Of a stretch of 64,000 nt of DNA, positions 24,197-36,300 are shown in pieces. The notes under the pieces are model-generated. The model ran no database searches. It was not told the DNA's origin and was given only the letters and a program-made list of their open reading frames with translations. Positions within the stretch are counted from its first letter, which is position 1; the number at the start of each line of letters is the position of its first letter. The stretch comes from Owenia fusiformis (lineage: Eukaryota; Annelida; Polychaeta; Sabellida; Oweniidae): NCBI GenBank assembly GCA_903813345.2, contig CAIIXF020000008.1:24972822-25036821 (forward strand). Direction: 5' to 3'. The translations under genes and the position numbers were made by a program.

Positions 24197-27100
24197 TTAA
24201 TCTTCTTTCTTTTCTATCTCTCCAAAGCGTTCCTTATCCAAGTGAAGTCCAAATAAGGTAATCCTCCTTGCGTCCTCAGAAACAAATGTAGAATCGTACT
24301 GTAAATTGTACCTGGAATAATATGTTATAAAGTTTTACAAGAAGAATCTCAAATACATCTGGCAAAGGTTTGTTCTTCTTTAAGAAAATTACATTCCTGA
24401 TATTTTCCAACATAAAGTCATACTGGCATCATATTTTCCCCAAACATTAAACTACATCAGTGATCTCCCCAGTATCTAACTGAATGGTGCCCTGCCCTGT
24501 TGGCTCATTTCTAGTGCCATGTACTCGTCTTGTGAATCCATCTGCCCTCCACGCTGCCACAAAGCAAATTAATTGCCTTTTTAAATTGAAAAGTTGCAGG
24601 AAGATTTTTCAATTTGGGATTTCTCACACTGCTTGCTAGGCAAGGGATTTTTCAAGCTTTGATATTTTCAGAAGAAATGGTTTATGTCCAAGTATGTTGA
24701 TTGTGTAAGTTATATATCATTCTGAATTTAAAATATCCAAGGATGAGAATTACAGCTAGCTATTAGCCATATACTCCTTAAGGTAGTACTTCACAGTGTA
24801 TCAGCTTTTTTTCTACAATTCAGATTTTCTTAGAAAAATTATGGTAAAAGATATACTGATGTATAACAAAATATGTCATTGAAGGACTACCTCAAGACAA
24901 TGAGCTTAGGTCAATCATGATTTCATGAAAGATAGCTTGCATAAGCAAATGTGACAGTAGTGAAAAAATAATCAATTTTAATGAAGAATCAAAAAAATCT
25001 CCTGAAAAAACTGCCAGAGTATATATATATACAGAGTATATGATATTGGGTGTCCCAAAATGTGGGACACTTTTTGACAAGTATTTTCTCAGCAATTGAC
25101 AAACCAAATTCACTGAAAATTTGTAAAAATAGCCCAGGGGTATCATTAGCAAGTTACAAAAATATAAAAGATATCAAGTAAACATTTTGTGAGAACTAAG
25201 GAATTTAAAAGATCCCATACTGTAGCAACATCATGAGAACTTCATAGCGTTTGTACCAAAAAATGGGAAGCAAGTTGACAAGTAATTTCTCAGCATCAGA
25301 TAAGTCATTAGGATCCTCATCAAGTGCTATGAATATGTAAGAAATTGGTTACATATTATGTGAGTCATGTTGAATTAAAGACAGTATGTCAAAATAACAA
25401 ATATCAATATAAAAGTCACTTATTAATCCACATCCTCCGATCACAGGGCTTCAAAATTCAGAATGTCTTCTTTCTTTTTACCCCCTGCTATAACCAAGTT
25501 GGAAGCGCCCGATTAAACCGAATCATGTGATCCAATTATGCGCCAATGACGTATACATGATTGCTGTCGCAGTCTTGTGACAGCGAATCAAATTGCGAGT
25601 TCTTAATCGGGGAAATGCTAACTGCTTATAGCAGGGGGGAAGAAGGAAGTACGGATTCTGGACACCTGCTTAGGAGGATGATTAATCCATTTCCAAGAAA
25701 AATACATTTGCGTATATATCCTAACAATATCACTGCAGTTCATATGTCAATTCTATAATTTATCTATGCACAATCACTGCTCACTGTCAAGAAACACTGA
25801 CCTATGAATACATATTCGCTAATGTCAAGCGTCAATGTACAGAAACCTGAAAATTACAGATTGGATTTTTTATTGAAATAATGAGATCTTGAATTTTGAA
25901 AAAGAATGGATTTTGGATATTTGGGAACAATGAAACAAATTAATTAGGCATGACACACAGACAAGCTATTCTGACTGATTGACAAATCCTTTCACCTGAT
26001 AGCTGGGACAAACACTATGAAGGTGTCATTGCAGAGCTCCAGTATGGGATTTTTTGACATGCTATTTTGAATTGCTCAGTACTAGCAAGTCTTGCATTCC
26101 ATATATTTGATCTTTTTTATATCTTTGCAATGTGTTAATGATACTCTTAGGCTACTTAATGAAGTTTATGTACATATTTCCAGTAAAGGGCCATGTGCAG
26201 TATTGTAAGTGGTTTTAGGCTGTCATACCTTTCACCATGAGTACTATCTGGCCCTAAATACAGTTGTTTTCATGAAAACAATATGTTTTCTTTTAAGTGA
26301 AGTCCCCATGAATGAAAAGTATCAATCCAACTCTCTGAAAAATTATGGATTAGGACCCCACCTTCGCACTTTTACAAAAAATGTTAGGCTTATTTTCTAA
26401 AAAAGAGGATCTTGTTTTTCTCAATTTAAACACATCAAACGATTCTTCTACACTACATTAACAATTTCTGAAAAGGGAATGGCGTTTGAAATGCGCTAAA
26501 GTTAAAAACCACATACTGTATCCAATAAGAAAGAATCATGCTATCAATTGTTTTCAGCATAATTTTGGTCATTAAAAATTGATATCTTCAAAATTAGACT
26601 TTAAAACCATTCTACGTTTGAAGAAGTTTTAGGTCCCCTGTTGAATTAATCTTTTCATGCAATAAAAATCACAAAAAGAAGATCTTCTTTTGAGGAAATA
26701 GGTCTAATACTTGAATTGTTCAACTGATGTTTAAGCATCGTGGGACTTCACTTGAGAGAAAACATTGATTTAATGAAAACCATTGTGTTTACAGCCAGAA
26801 AATACTCATGATGAAAGACATGAGTCTAAAATCATTTACAATACTGCACATTAGGGCCGTGCCATTCGACCGGAATCGGTCCGAACCGCGGACTTTTGTT
26901 AAAATACCGGAATTCGGAATTTTAATATCATGTTCCGAAGGGTTTCGGAACAATATCGGACCCTTACCTTAGTACTTGCTTTGAATCGTTAATATCCGTG
27001 ACCATTGTTCCTCCAGTGATGTTTTCCTTCAAACTACATCCAATTTGCATGTGTATTACTCGCATAAACAAAAATCAAGACATCAAGAACATCGAGAGAG

Positions 27101-27690
27101 CATCGATGTTGCATTCTGGGACCCAATCCTCCTTGGGTTTCACAGTTTTTCAATTTCGTTGATTTCGTTTCAAAACTTTTTCAATTACGCATGCGCATTA
27201 TGGTCAGAGCAGCCGGAAGTGAAAACAAGTAGAAAAAAGATCGAATTTTCTCTCTTTTTACAGATTTTAGAGTCTATTTCTTTCGTAAAAACATTCAAAC
27301 TTGCTTGACAGGAAAGGTAAGTGTTAACCTGACAAACTTGGACGACGATATCGTCATGATCGCCGTCGAACTCACTCATACATAATTATTTTCATTTGTG
27401 AACCAAAAGGGGTTCCGAAAGTTCCGATTCCGTGAGACCAAGTTCCGGTTCCGATTCCGAACCGTCCGAACCGGTTCCGGCACAGCCCTACTGCACATGG
27501 CCCTTTGGTTGACCAATTACTGTGAAAATACTTGTCAAGTGTCTCACTTTTTTTGGGACTCCCGATATATAAAAGGTTACATTATAATTATTCAATGAGA
27601 GTTTCCATACCAGACGTAATGAATGGCAATCACCATGGGAGCTGTAACTGCTAATATTTTGTTTCGCTTCAGAAATGTAAGTAGCCCCAT
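24197..27690 (-). CDS. Small single-span membrane protein, 64 residues, two coding exons
   Basis: Coding exons 27690-27611 and 24311-24197, joined in phase 2 (GTC TG|GTATGG to TTCCAG|G TAC). The 64-residue product starts MGLLTFLKRNKIL, has one hydrophobic span (about residues 12-27, ILAVTAPMVIAIHYVW) and a hydrophilic tail with FVSEDARRITLFGLHL and a KKED end. The size, positive N-terminal flank and short tail resemble accessory subunits or assembly factors of respiratory complexes. A loose likeness to complex I NDUFB1 was considered but is too weak to name. A likely 5'UTR acceptor lies near 27757 (TTTCCAG). AATAAA overlaps the stop (24198-24193). The 3.3-kb intron holds nested transposons. 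The matched phases and continuous hydropathy support the join; function is unknown. Confidence 0.62.
25422..25686. mobile_element. Inverted-repeat element, CCCCCTGCTATAA arms
   Basis: ATTAATCCACATCCTCC and TACCCCCTGCTATAA on the left pair with TTATAGCAGGGGGG and GGAGGATGATTAAT on the right. It lies inside the outer element between its arms. Confidence 0.65.
26186..27505. mobile_element. Middle nested element, AAAGGGCCATGTGCAG ends
   Basis: The left end AAAGGGCCATGTGCAGTATTG and the right end CAATACTGCACAT..GGCCCTTT match over about 140 bp inward (AAGTGAAGTCCC included). The right end is interrupted by the hAT element at 26852-27490. Confidence 0.75.
26852..27490. mobile_element. Innermost hAT-type element, 639 bp
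   Basis: The ends TAGGGCCGTGCC and GGCACAGCCCTA are flanked by the perfect 8-bp duplication CTGCACAT (26844-26851, 27491-27498). Subterminal CCGGAA/TTCCGG repeats occur on both sides. It includes a fragment of the GGAGGATTGGCTCCC family near 27103-27140. Confidence 0.88.
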
Positions 27691-27778
27691 GTTAGCATCA
27701 CATAAGTTCTCAATTGGTTGTATCTATGTGCCACTGATATACTGTAACTGTATACCTGGAAACAAATATAACTACATC

Positions 27779-27842
27779 ATCTGATTTTCAAATGATTTCC
27801 AAGTACAGTGTGAGCCTTACTGGAAATCCTTTGAAAATCAGA
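27779..27842. repeat. 64-bp hairpin
   Basis: ATCTGATTTTCAAATGATTT and its near-complement TTTGAAAATCAGAT form arms of about 27 bp around a short loop. It sits just upstream of the 64-residue gene start. Confidence 0.65.
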
Positions 27843-28092
27843 TAAATTTAATGGTGGACATTTTGGAATACTAGCCGATTTAAAAAGTGGAGTGTACCTC
27901 TGCAATTTGAGACAGCCGTAACTTTTTTGGTTTTGAGAGAACATTGAGACTGGTGTTTAGAATCAATTGAGATAGGAAAACGAAATATGTGCTTAGCTAG
28001 TCCGTAGTCCCAATAATTTATTTTTGAAATAAAACACATGGTTCTATTGTATGCACCCAAGACCAGAACCTGAGATGGTATTGGGACAACCT

Positions 28093-28376
28093 TTCAAAAG
28101 ATCAATGTCGGAAAATTAACTGTATTTGAACAGTAAGGGGGGGAGGTCATTAGCCTTAAAAGTTAGCTTTCCAACAAAGTTCCCAGGAGTTTCATTAGTG
28201 CAAATCTTTTTGGATTCTACAGTGGGATACAATACAAGAGATAATTTTATGCTGATACTGTTTTACATATTATGTTAGATATAGTGTGACTTATCTTCTT
28301 GAACACAGTTATGAGGGGAGGGGGTCACAGATTAACTGTTCAAATACAGTCAGTAATCCTACATTGAACTTTTGAG
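28093..28376. mobile_element. Inverted-repeat element, CTGTATTTGAACAG arms
   Basis: TTCAAAAGATCAATG and AACTGTATTTGAACAGT on the left pair with ACTGTTCAAATACAGT and CATTGAACTTTTGAG on the right; G-rich runs flank the centre. Confidence 0.6.
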
Positions 28377-28795
28377 ATGCTCCCTTACTACCTAATTGAA
28401 TTCATTTCCATGTGTCTTTGGTGAGCAATAAAATGGAGAACATGCTAAATATTAACATTTTTTATTATTTATTTATTTATTTAAGTGCTTAGCACCTTAA
28501 TCAGCACCAAGCCTTATCATTAATGAAGAAGTAAGTCTATTTTACATTTCATTTTTATCTCTTGGTTATTGTGCTTATGCTCAATGGTTGATGCAAGAAA
28601 AGCTATGTGCTGTTAGGTCGATCAAAGTAGTCAGAAAAATCAGGTGGAACCCCAGTGGAAGACTGTAGATTCTTGTCTGATTTACACTCTATATTTAGTA
28701 AGGCAGGGCTGCCCTGCACATAATGACTTTGACTATTTTTAAACATAGTTTTAAGGTTCAGCTGGAAAGTAACATTTTGGTAAAAAATTGCTATA

Positions 28796-29029
28796 CCTGC
28801 ACATGTTATTTTCAGGTACAAAATTAAGTATGAAGGCATGTGTATATTTCCTTGCTTTTTTCAGGAAAGTTTCAGGAAATTGTGAAATATCAGAATTTCC
28901 TGGAGTTCCCATTGACCTCTTACCAGATATACTAAAAGAAGACAATGTAATGATACTTTCTTGAAAAAGGAAAGGAAATTAACACATGCCTTCATACTTT
29001 ATAGTGTACCAGAAAATAACATGTGCAGG
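28796..29029. mobile_element. 234-bp fold-back, CCTGCACATGTTATTTTC ends
   Basis: CCTGCACATGTTATTTTC, then AAGTATGAAGGCATGTGT, pair with ACACATGCCTTCATACTT and GAAAATAACATGTGCAGG. Confidence 0.75.
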
Positions 29030-29637
29030 CTTTAACATTACCACGGTTATGACAGGCCTTGCAATATAATATAGCACTGTCACAGTTTACTCTACCGTCA
29101 GCTCTGGGAAGCTGGATTGAAAATGCTTGAAGAGAAAAAATCGAGCCCATTTTGACTAAACTCTGTGCTGAGTAGCGTTTATAATACACTATATATTTAA
29201 ATCAATATATGATTTGTTTGTTGTTACCTTATTTTGTTCTTTCAACAGTCTGTTGTTGTAGTAAATCAATGTTCTATTAGACAACAAACTTTTGAATTTA
29301 GACTGCAGCCATTTTAGGTCTCGCGAGATCTCGTGACTTTCGAAAGTAATTCAAATAACTCGCGCCAGCTAAATATGAATAGTTACATGATCTTTCAGCG
29401 GCAATGCCCATGCGCATGTAAAGTACAATGCACATGTGCACACATGCGCAAAAAGTTAAAAAATGGTGCGCATCAGGTCTGGAATTTCTCCACTTTAGGA
29501 CTTTGGAAGTTGGAGAAAACCACTTCACATGACGGTATACTGTATTTGTACGGTCCGTCAGCTGGCTTTTGAGCCAGCTGTGTTCATTAAGTCACGATTA
29601 TATCAGGCTTTCACGATTACCACTGTCATGGCAGGAT

Positions 29638-29697
29638 CCTTGCGCTTATCCCGTTCCCGGACTATAACCATAGTCCGGGAACGGGATAACCTTGCGC
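29638..29697. mobile_element. 44-bp perfect hairpin with 8-bp flanking duplication
   Basis: Arms of 20 bp (TTATCCCGTTCCCGGACTAT, 29646-29665, and its exact complement, 29670-29689) surround the loop AACC. CCTTGCGC stands on both sides (29638-29645, 29690-29697). The GC-rich arms stand out from the AT-rich surroundings. Confidence 0.8.
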
Positions 29698-30380
29698 AAC
29701 TTTGAAACACTTAATAACATGGTGACGGTTGTACCAGGCATAAGTCTTGCAACAGATAGGGAAAGTGGTTTCGATAGATCCAGAACTTACGACTAAGGAA
29801 AGTATAGTAACGAGGTTAAACTCAATAATGGCCAAGATAATTTCTAATAGTAAAGAAAGCTGTTATTTAGTTTAACGACGTTGAACTAGGGCAGTTATAG
29901 GCCTAGAAAAAAATTATTGAAAATGTTTTCTGAAGAAAAGAATTGTCTAATCTACCCTCATGTTATATTTAGTATGTTCTCCATTTATTGCTGATCAAAA
30001 AGACACGTGCAAAAACATATTTGAATATCGAATATAAATATATAATCATACCTACGCTAAGAAAACACGTTACAACACTTAGACTAGTGAAATGTTATAT
30101 TTCTCTCAGAAGATTGCGAAACTTTGACCTTGGAACACCTTCTCATAATTTACTTAGTGTTCTCAGGGTGTTTTCTGATTATCCACCGCATCAAAGCAGC
30201 AAATATTATGCAAAATAGAAAAAATAAAAATTGTACCGGTAAATAATATCAATATGTTCTTTGACACCAATGAAATCTTGATTTTCTAAAAACAGTCAGA
30301 AAAGAATGTGTATTTCGCTGTAGCGAGTTGAATTGGTCTAGCAAAAAGTTAGCCGTTCCAAAAAGAAAACAACAGCGAAC

Positions 30381-33300
30381 ATGGCTGGAATCCCTCCAAA
30401 ATCTTGGCAACCGGCTTACGTGACGCTGAATACAACGTAAGTTATACATTTCTTACCATCCATTACTTTGAAATATGCATTAGTGATTGGAATCATGGGC
30501 TTTCAACTGAGAAGGGTATTAAATATCTATGAACACATTTTTAAACTGCAAGGAAAAGTAAATATTGCTCATGATTTTAAGAAAATTATAAATGCCTTTG
30601 CTGCTTACTAAGATTGAATGGATTTTCTGGACTTTTACTATTGTATAATGATCAAAATGTTGATAAAGTATATAATGCTGTGTAAATCCTATTTTACTAA
30701 GATTTTCGACATCTAAAAAGTCACTCGACTTTTTTGCAAAAAAACTTCCAAAAAGTAACAGTCGCATGAATTCACATTGTCGTACTTACAAAATGATCCA
30801 CCGCCTAACTTATGCACCTTTGAACTCGGTAATACTGTACATGTAACTATTAATTACGGTATATTCCCATAGGGCTTGCTTTTCAACACTTCAAGCGAAA
30901 ATTCTCTACGGAGCTTTTGTTTTTCTGACGTAATTTCTTCTAAGAAATCGGTGACGTGATAGGTTCAGTTCATCTTATTTCGAAAGGGTTGTCATCTATT
31001 TAGAATATTTATTTTCATCTTGTCCAGTCTTATATACAACCTGCCCTTATCTTTTTCGCTCCTAAAACCGCGTAGCAATGTTGAAATTATGGAATAGATT
31101 CTCTGAGAGTTTTGACATGTCTTCATCTTTACCATCTTGCGTTTGACACCCCTCGTTTTGGGCGAATCCAAGTATACCGTACATCCGGGTGATTAGAAAA
31201 TAGACATTTTTCAAGAAAATTCGAGCGGTGAGACAGATTACTCTGGTCAAACTGAGTTTTTGACGAAACTTATGAAAGAATCAATAAAAGGTAAGTGATA
31301 TACATTAGGCGGATGAAGAGGAGGGAAAGCCCCAGAGTTTCAAGATGACAGACATAATTACCTCTCTTGCTAACCACCTTCGTTCGTTCGAATTTTCATC
31401 GGCTAGTTATCAAATACTACACTTCGATGGGATGTTATAATTGATATAGGCATATTCCGTACACCTTTCTTTATCTTGATGTGAAATGAGAAGCTATGAT
31501 ATTGGTTAACACGCCAGAAATGAACATAATATTATTCGAAGCGTATTTCGAAAATTTTGAAACCGCCATTGATGACGTCATTTGTTTGTCGACTTTTGAC
31601 CAATCAGCGACCGTGTCATCTCAATACAGATTTACATTATAAGCGTATGTCATCTTTGAACCCTGGTGTTTCTCCCCCTCTGAGGCGGATGCCAAAAATT
31701 AAACATGGCGCCAATTTGAAACTTCAGAATGCTTTCTGTAATTCAAAATCACAAAAAAGTCGAAAATCTTAGTCTATTGTATATAAATAGAATCCAGGAT
31801 ATAATGTATATTTCCGTTTTGCATAGTTTTATTGATTCAAGTATTGTTTGTATTTATGTACTTTGCGTTTATGTTTTTGAATAAATAATTTTATAAAAAA
31901 AAATAAAAAAAACAAACTGAGAAGGGTAGGCAACTTCCCATATTTTATACGTAAGCATTGTCTTGGGTTTTCAAAATTGGAGAAGAATGCTTCCAAGAAA
32001 AATCTTGTTTTGTACTTTTCATGTATGATTTTAAGAAATAACCCAAAAATAAAAACATGATTATCTGCATACATGTTGATAATTTGATAGAAAATGGAAT
32101 TCATCATAATTATGGCACTAATGAAACTAAACATCCCCCCATATTATTATTGGAATGTGTTCTTGAATAATAACCCACAATGCAACACTCGAAGAGAACA
32201 TTTTGATACCTCTTTTCCTTATTTGTATATCTTTTCTTTTTTGTTTACTTTTAAATGAGATTACAGTCGTGAACATAAATAATTACTAACACTGTGTAGC
32301 TCAGCGGTAGCGCAGGTACCTCTTACGCAATAGGTCCCGGATTCGATCCCCCGTTCAGGCAAGACTAAATTTGCTTGTTTGCGTGAAGTACTTCAGGGTG
32401 TTTGACTGAGTGGTCCGCAACTCGTACAAAAGGCTGTGGTGTGTACTTGTATGTCTATGTATAAGTTCACATAAAAGAACACAGGGCTCCTTCAAGGAGG
32501 GGTTTCTCGGTCTATCTTTTAGTTAATTACGTAAATTACGACCGTATATATACGGGACATACCAAAGAGGTATTGCTCACCTTCATTGGTGGTAAACAAA
32601 ATACAATACAATATGAAAAAGACATTCTGTCACATATGTCATAACTTACCTCAGTGAATTGAGTGCTCTATTTTCTCCGTCCCGGAATGTACAAATATAG
32701 TGGAATTTGTGTCCATAATAACAAATAGGAACTTAAAAAATTGAACTGATCATGATATTCACATGTTAATGCCGACTCTTCAAATGTTGAGGTGATTTTG
32801 GAGCCCGATTATGCCGCAAGGAGGATTGGCTCCCAGAATGCAACATGACATGTGCCAGCTTTCAAAATGCTGTTCCGCCATTTTGAAACCTGTCACGAGT
32901 AAATAAGGCTAACTGATGTTGCAATCTGGGAGTCAATCCACCTTGGATCACAAACATGGCGTTCCATAAAAACATTTGTTCGATTAGGTAGGAATTTATC
33001 AATCATTTGCAGGTATGAAGCTTTGGATTCATTTATTGTGCTACTTAAAGTGAACTGAAATTATTTTTCTACAGCTTGGGAGAGTTTGAGACATGAAACT
33101 TAGAATTTAGCTCATTGTAGTGTTGTCGCGATGTGCCATAATTGTACATCGATGTATCGGCAATTTTCAGTCATAAACATCGATACACATCGCGATGTAC
33201 ATCGAGAAAAAGTCAGAGAAAAGTGCACTGAAATACCGAACGCCAATGCACTAAAATACCGAACAGAACAAATTAATAAGAGTACGCTGGTACATCTGGG

Positions 33301-36300
33301 AACTTCTAGTAACAGTGAAATGAAAGTAAAGAAAAAATTTTTAAGATTAATGGTTCATTTCGACTAGATAAAACAGTTTTAAAGCGAAAGAATATCAGAA
33401 AACATTGGAAAATGAAATAAGACATGAGAAAGGTAAGCGATTTGCGACAAAATAAGATAAGAAAGTGTGCTTTTTAGCAAATTAAATTGATTTTTAAAAA
33501 CATCGATGTTTTATTTCAGACATCGATGCATCGCCAGAATCAGCTTTGGCGATGTTTATCGCGATGTATCGATTAATCGCGACAACACTAGCTCATTGTA
33601 ACAACTTTTGATGGTTGAGGTTTATTAATGTCTCCCACTGTAATCATGTTTCATGTTTTAATCATATTCAAAATTGATTTTTCTTCAAGATAATTGCTAA
33701 AGACATTTACTTTTAATCTAAATCTTTTTGAAATACATGTATTACCAAAAAAGGGAAGCATGGCACCGCTCATTTTGAAGTTCTCATGTAATAACACAGA
33801 GTTGCATACCTTTCTATTGAATGCCCATGTTAGAATCTTAGAAAAATCTTAGAAAAGAAATTGGAATAGTTATAATAATCGGGCTAATAATTCATGATCA
33901 TGATAGATTTAGATCTACTGAAATTTTTGAAAGCAATTGAATCATACAATGGTCCATCTAGGCCTATGGCAAGGAGGATTGGCTCCCAGAATTGAAGTAG
34001 ATATTTTCCAACAATGAACCACGACATCCCCATATATGGGACAGAATATCGATGTTGCACTCTGGGAGCCAATCCTCCTTGGGATTATGGTGAACTGCAA
34101 CACTCCTACAGTATGGAACATAAATAAATGACAGGTGGATTTGCTAAAGTGAGGATTTTCCATGTTAAAAAAATTTTTTTTCAAGAGGCCATACATCTGT
34201 ACATCAGTGGATGAGATTTAATTATACAAAATGTAAAATATACAAATTTTTGGTGATATGTGTCTAGACAATAGAGGTGTCATGGATACCCGATTTTGTT
34301 CCATTCTGCGGAACTAGGCTCTCGGGTTGGAACACGGAACAATTACTCAACATTTCAGTTAGGTTCCAGAACAAGAAATCGAACCTTTACACAGCTTTTA
34401 GCCCTCAAAACGCCGCAAAACGGCATTTTTCATTTCATTGAAAGAAGTCCATTTTTTTACTCCTCATTGAAGAGTTTTCAAGAGGTTTTTGCTACCAGAT
34501 AGACCAAGTCAATCAACTTATTTTGTACTAAATATGCTGAGGGTTTATCTTTCTCAAGTAGTATGATCTGCGATGTAAAAAGCCATGTCACTGTAAAGAG
34601 TAGTTGTATAAAATAATTTTGTTACAAAAAATCGGCAAAAAATTATAGCCGTTTTTTTTATTTTCAGCCATTTTAGTTAACATTGATTTGTCCATCTGTC
34701 TCGCGAAATCCACTTTTGGACCATTTGGCTTAAAACCTCTGTTGATAGCATTCCCATTTTAAGTTATTTTTGTTCAACATCAATACAGGAAACTCCCATA
34801 TGACTCCTGGTTCAAAAGCTCGCCTATTTTCAAAATGGTCGCCATTTTTGTCTCGGGAAATTCACTTTTGGCCCATTTCCTAGCTTTACAAATAATTTCA
34901 GGTTTCTTTTATTGTAAAAAGCCATGTCACTGTAAAGTGTAGTTGTATGAAATTGGTTACAAAAAATCGGCAAAAAATTATATCCATTTTTTTTACTTTC
35001 AGCCATTTTAGTTAACATTGATTTGTCCATCTGTCTCACGAAATTTACTTTTGGATTATTTGCCTTAAAAGCTCTGTCGATAGGATTCCCATTTTAAGTT
35101 ATTTCTGTTCAACGTCAATACAGAAAACTCCCCTATGACTCCTGGTTCAAAAGCTCACCTATTTTCAAAATGGTCACCATTTTTGTCTTGTGAAATTCAC
35201 TTTTGGCCCATTTCCTAGCTTTACAAATAATTTCAGGTGTCCTGCATTGTAAATAGCCATGTCACAGTAAAGAGTAGTTGTATGAAATAATTTTGTTACA
35301 AAAAATTGGCAAAAATTATATCCGTTTTTTTATTTACTGCCATTTTAGCCATCATTCACTTTTGAGCAACACCATGTGAGCTCAATACCCAAGGTACTAT
35401 TTATTTTAAAATGAAATTTCCAGGGTCTTTTTTCCGGTGCCCTTTGCATGTGTTACCTTGCACGATAAACTTTGGTGAAAATCTTGAAATTTTCAACTAT
35501 TTCTGAAGATCTGCAGAGTCCCGCTGGTTTAGATAAAACAATACCAGGAGAGATAAAATTTCATTATTGGTGGCGAGCTGTGAAGTGAGTAATATGATTG
35601 ATGATGGTCAATCCACATTAAATAGCAGCCAAAGTTTCTTTTGCCCAATCCACCAAATTAAATAGCACCGAATTAAAGCAATTTACAGTAATATATTTTT
35701 TTGCACTTGTACTTTCAGAATGGGTGAGATTGTAGTTGAACTCTATTGGAAACATGCTCCAAAAACATGCACAAACTTTGCAGAGTTGGCTAGACGTGGT
35801 TATTACAATGGAGTGAAGTTTCATAGAATTATTCCAGACTTCATGATACAGGGTGGGGACCCAACAGGGACAGGTGTGTTGTTTTAAGATATTTTGTTGC
35901 ATTTGTATCACCTACAGACCTATAAATACATGTAATGGACTGATGAGTCCTTTTTTTAAAAACGGTCTCTCATATAAGTATTAAATTATATAGATAGCAT
36001 CTTTGTATTGCAATGGTTTCTCATTTATTTTTATTTTGCATGATTGCTAATCCATCTTTGCATGATTTTAGGAAGAGGGGGTGCATCTATATATGGCAAG
36101 GAATTTGATGATGAAATCTCAGAGGAATTGAAACACTCAGGTAAACCCTTGCTACAACCAGTGAGGTTTTTATCAGCTCTTGCTCTTTATGAGCTATTGC
36201 AATCACTCACTTGTCCATCTGTCTGTCCGTCTGCCTATCCGTCTGTCTGTCTGTCTGTCAACGATTGGCCCGTTTTAAAAATGCTGTCAATAGGATTCCC

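Larger units (their letters stand above)
25045..27568. mobile_element. Outer inverted-repeat element with nested insertions
   Basis: The left arm (GGTGTCCCAAAATGTGGGAC, then GACAAGTATTTTC) pairs with the right arm at 27500-27568 (CAAGTGTCTCAC, GGGACTCCCGATATA), and further inward at 25980-26180. The right arm is split by the element at 26186-27505. TG-TCCCAAAA ends with long arms suggest a mariner/Tc-like relic. Confidence 0.65.

Noticed and set aside
24197-27690. Naming the 64-residue protein NDUFB1
   Set aside because: Only general layout (short, one span, LL near the start, PM in the span) agrees; too weak without a profile search.
32291-32363. tRNA gene
   Set aside because: Boxes A and B are present, but the acceptor stem does not pair and a SINE body and tail follow.
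34275-34500. hAT element starting TAGAGGTGTCATGGATACCCG
   Set aside because: A left-end-like sequence is visible, but no matching right end or 8-bp duplication could be found.
35618-35911. Minus-strand 97-residue frame
   Set aside because: Overlaps PPIL1 exon 2 on the opposite strand; no recognisable motif.
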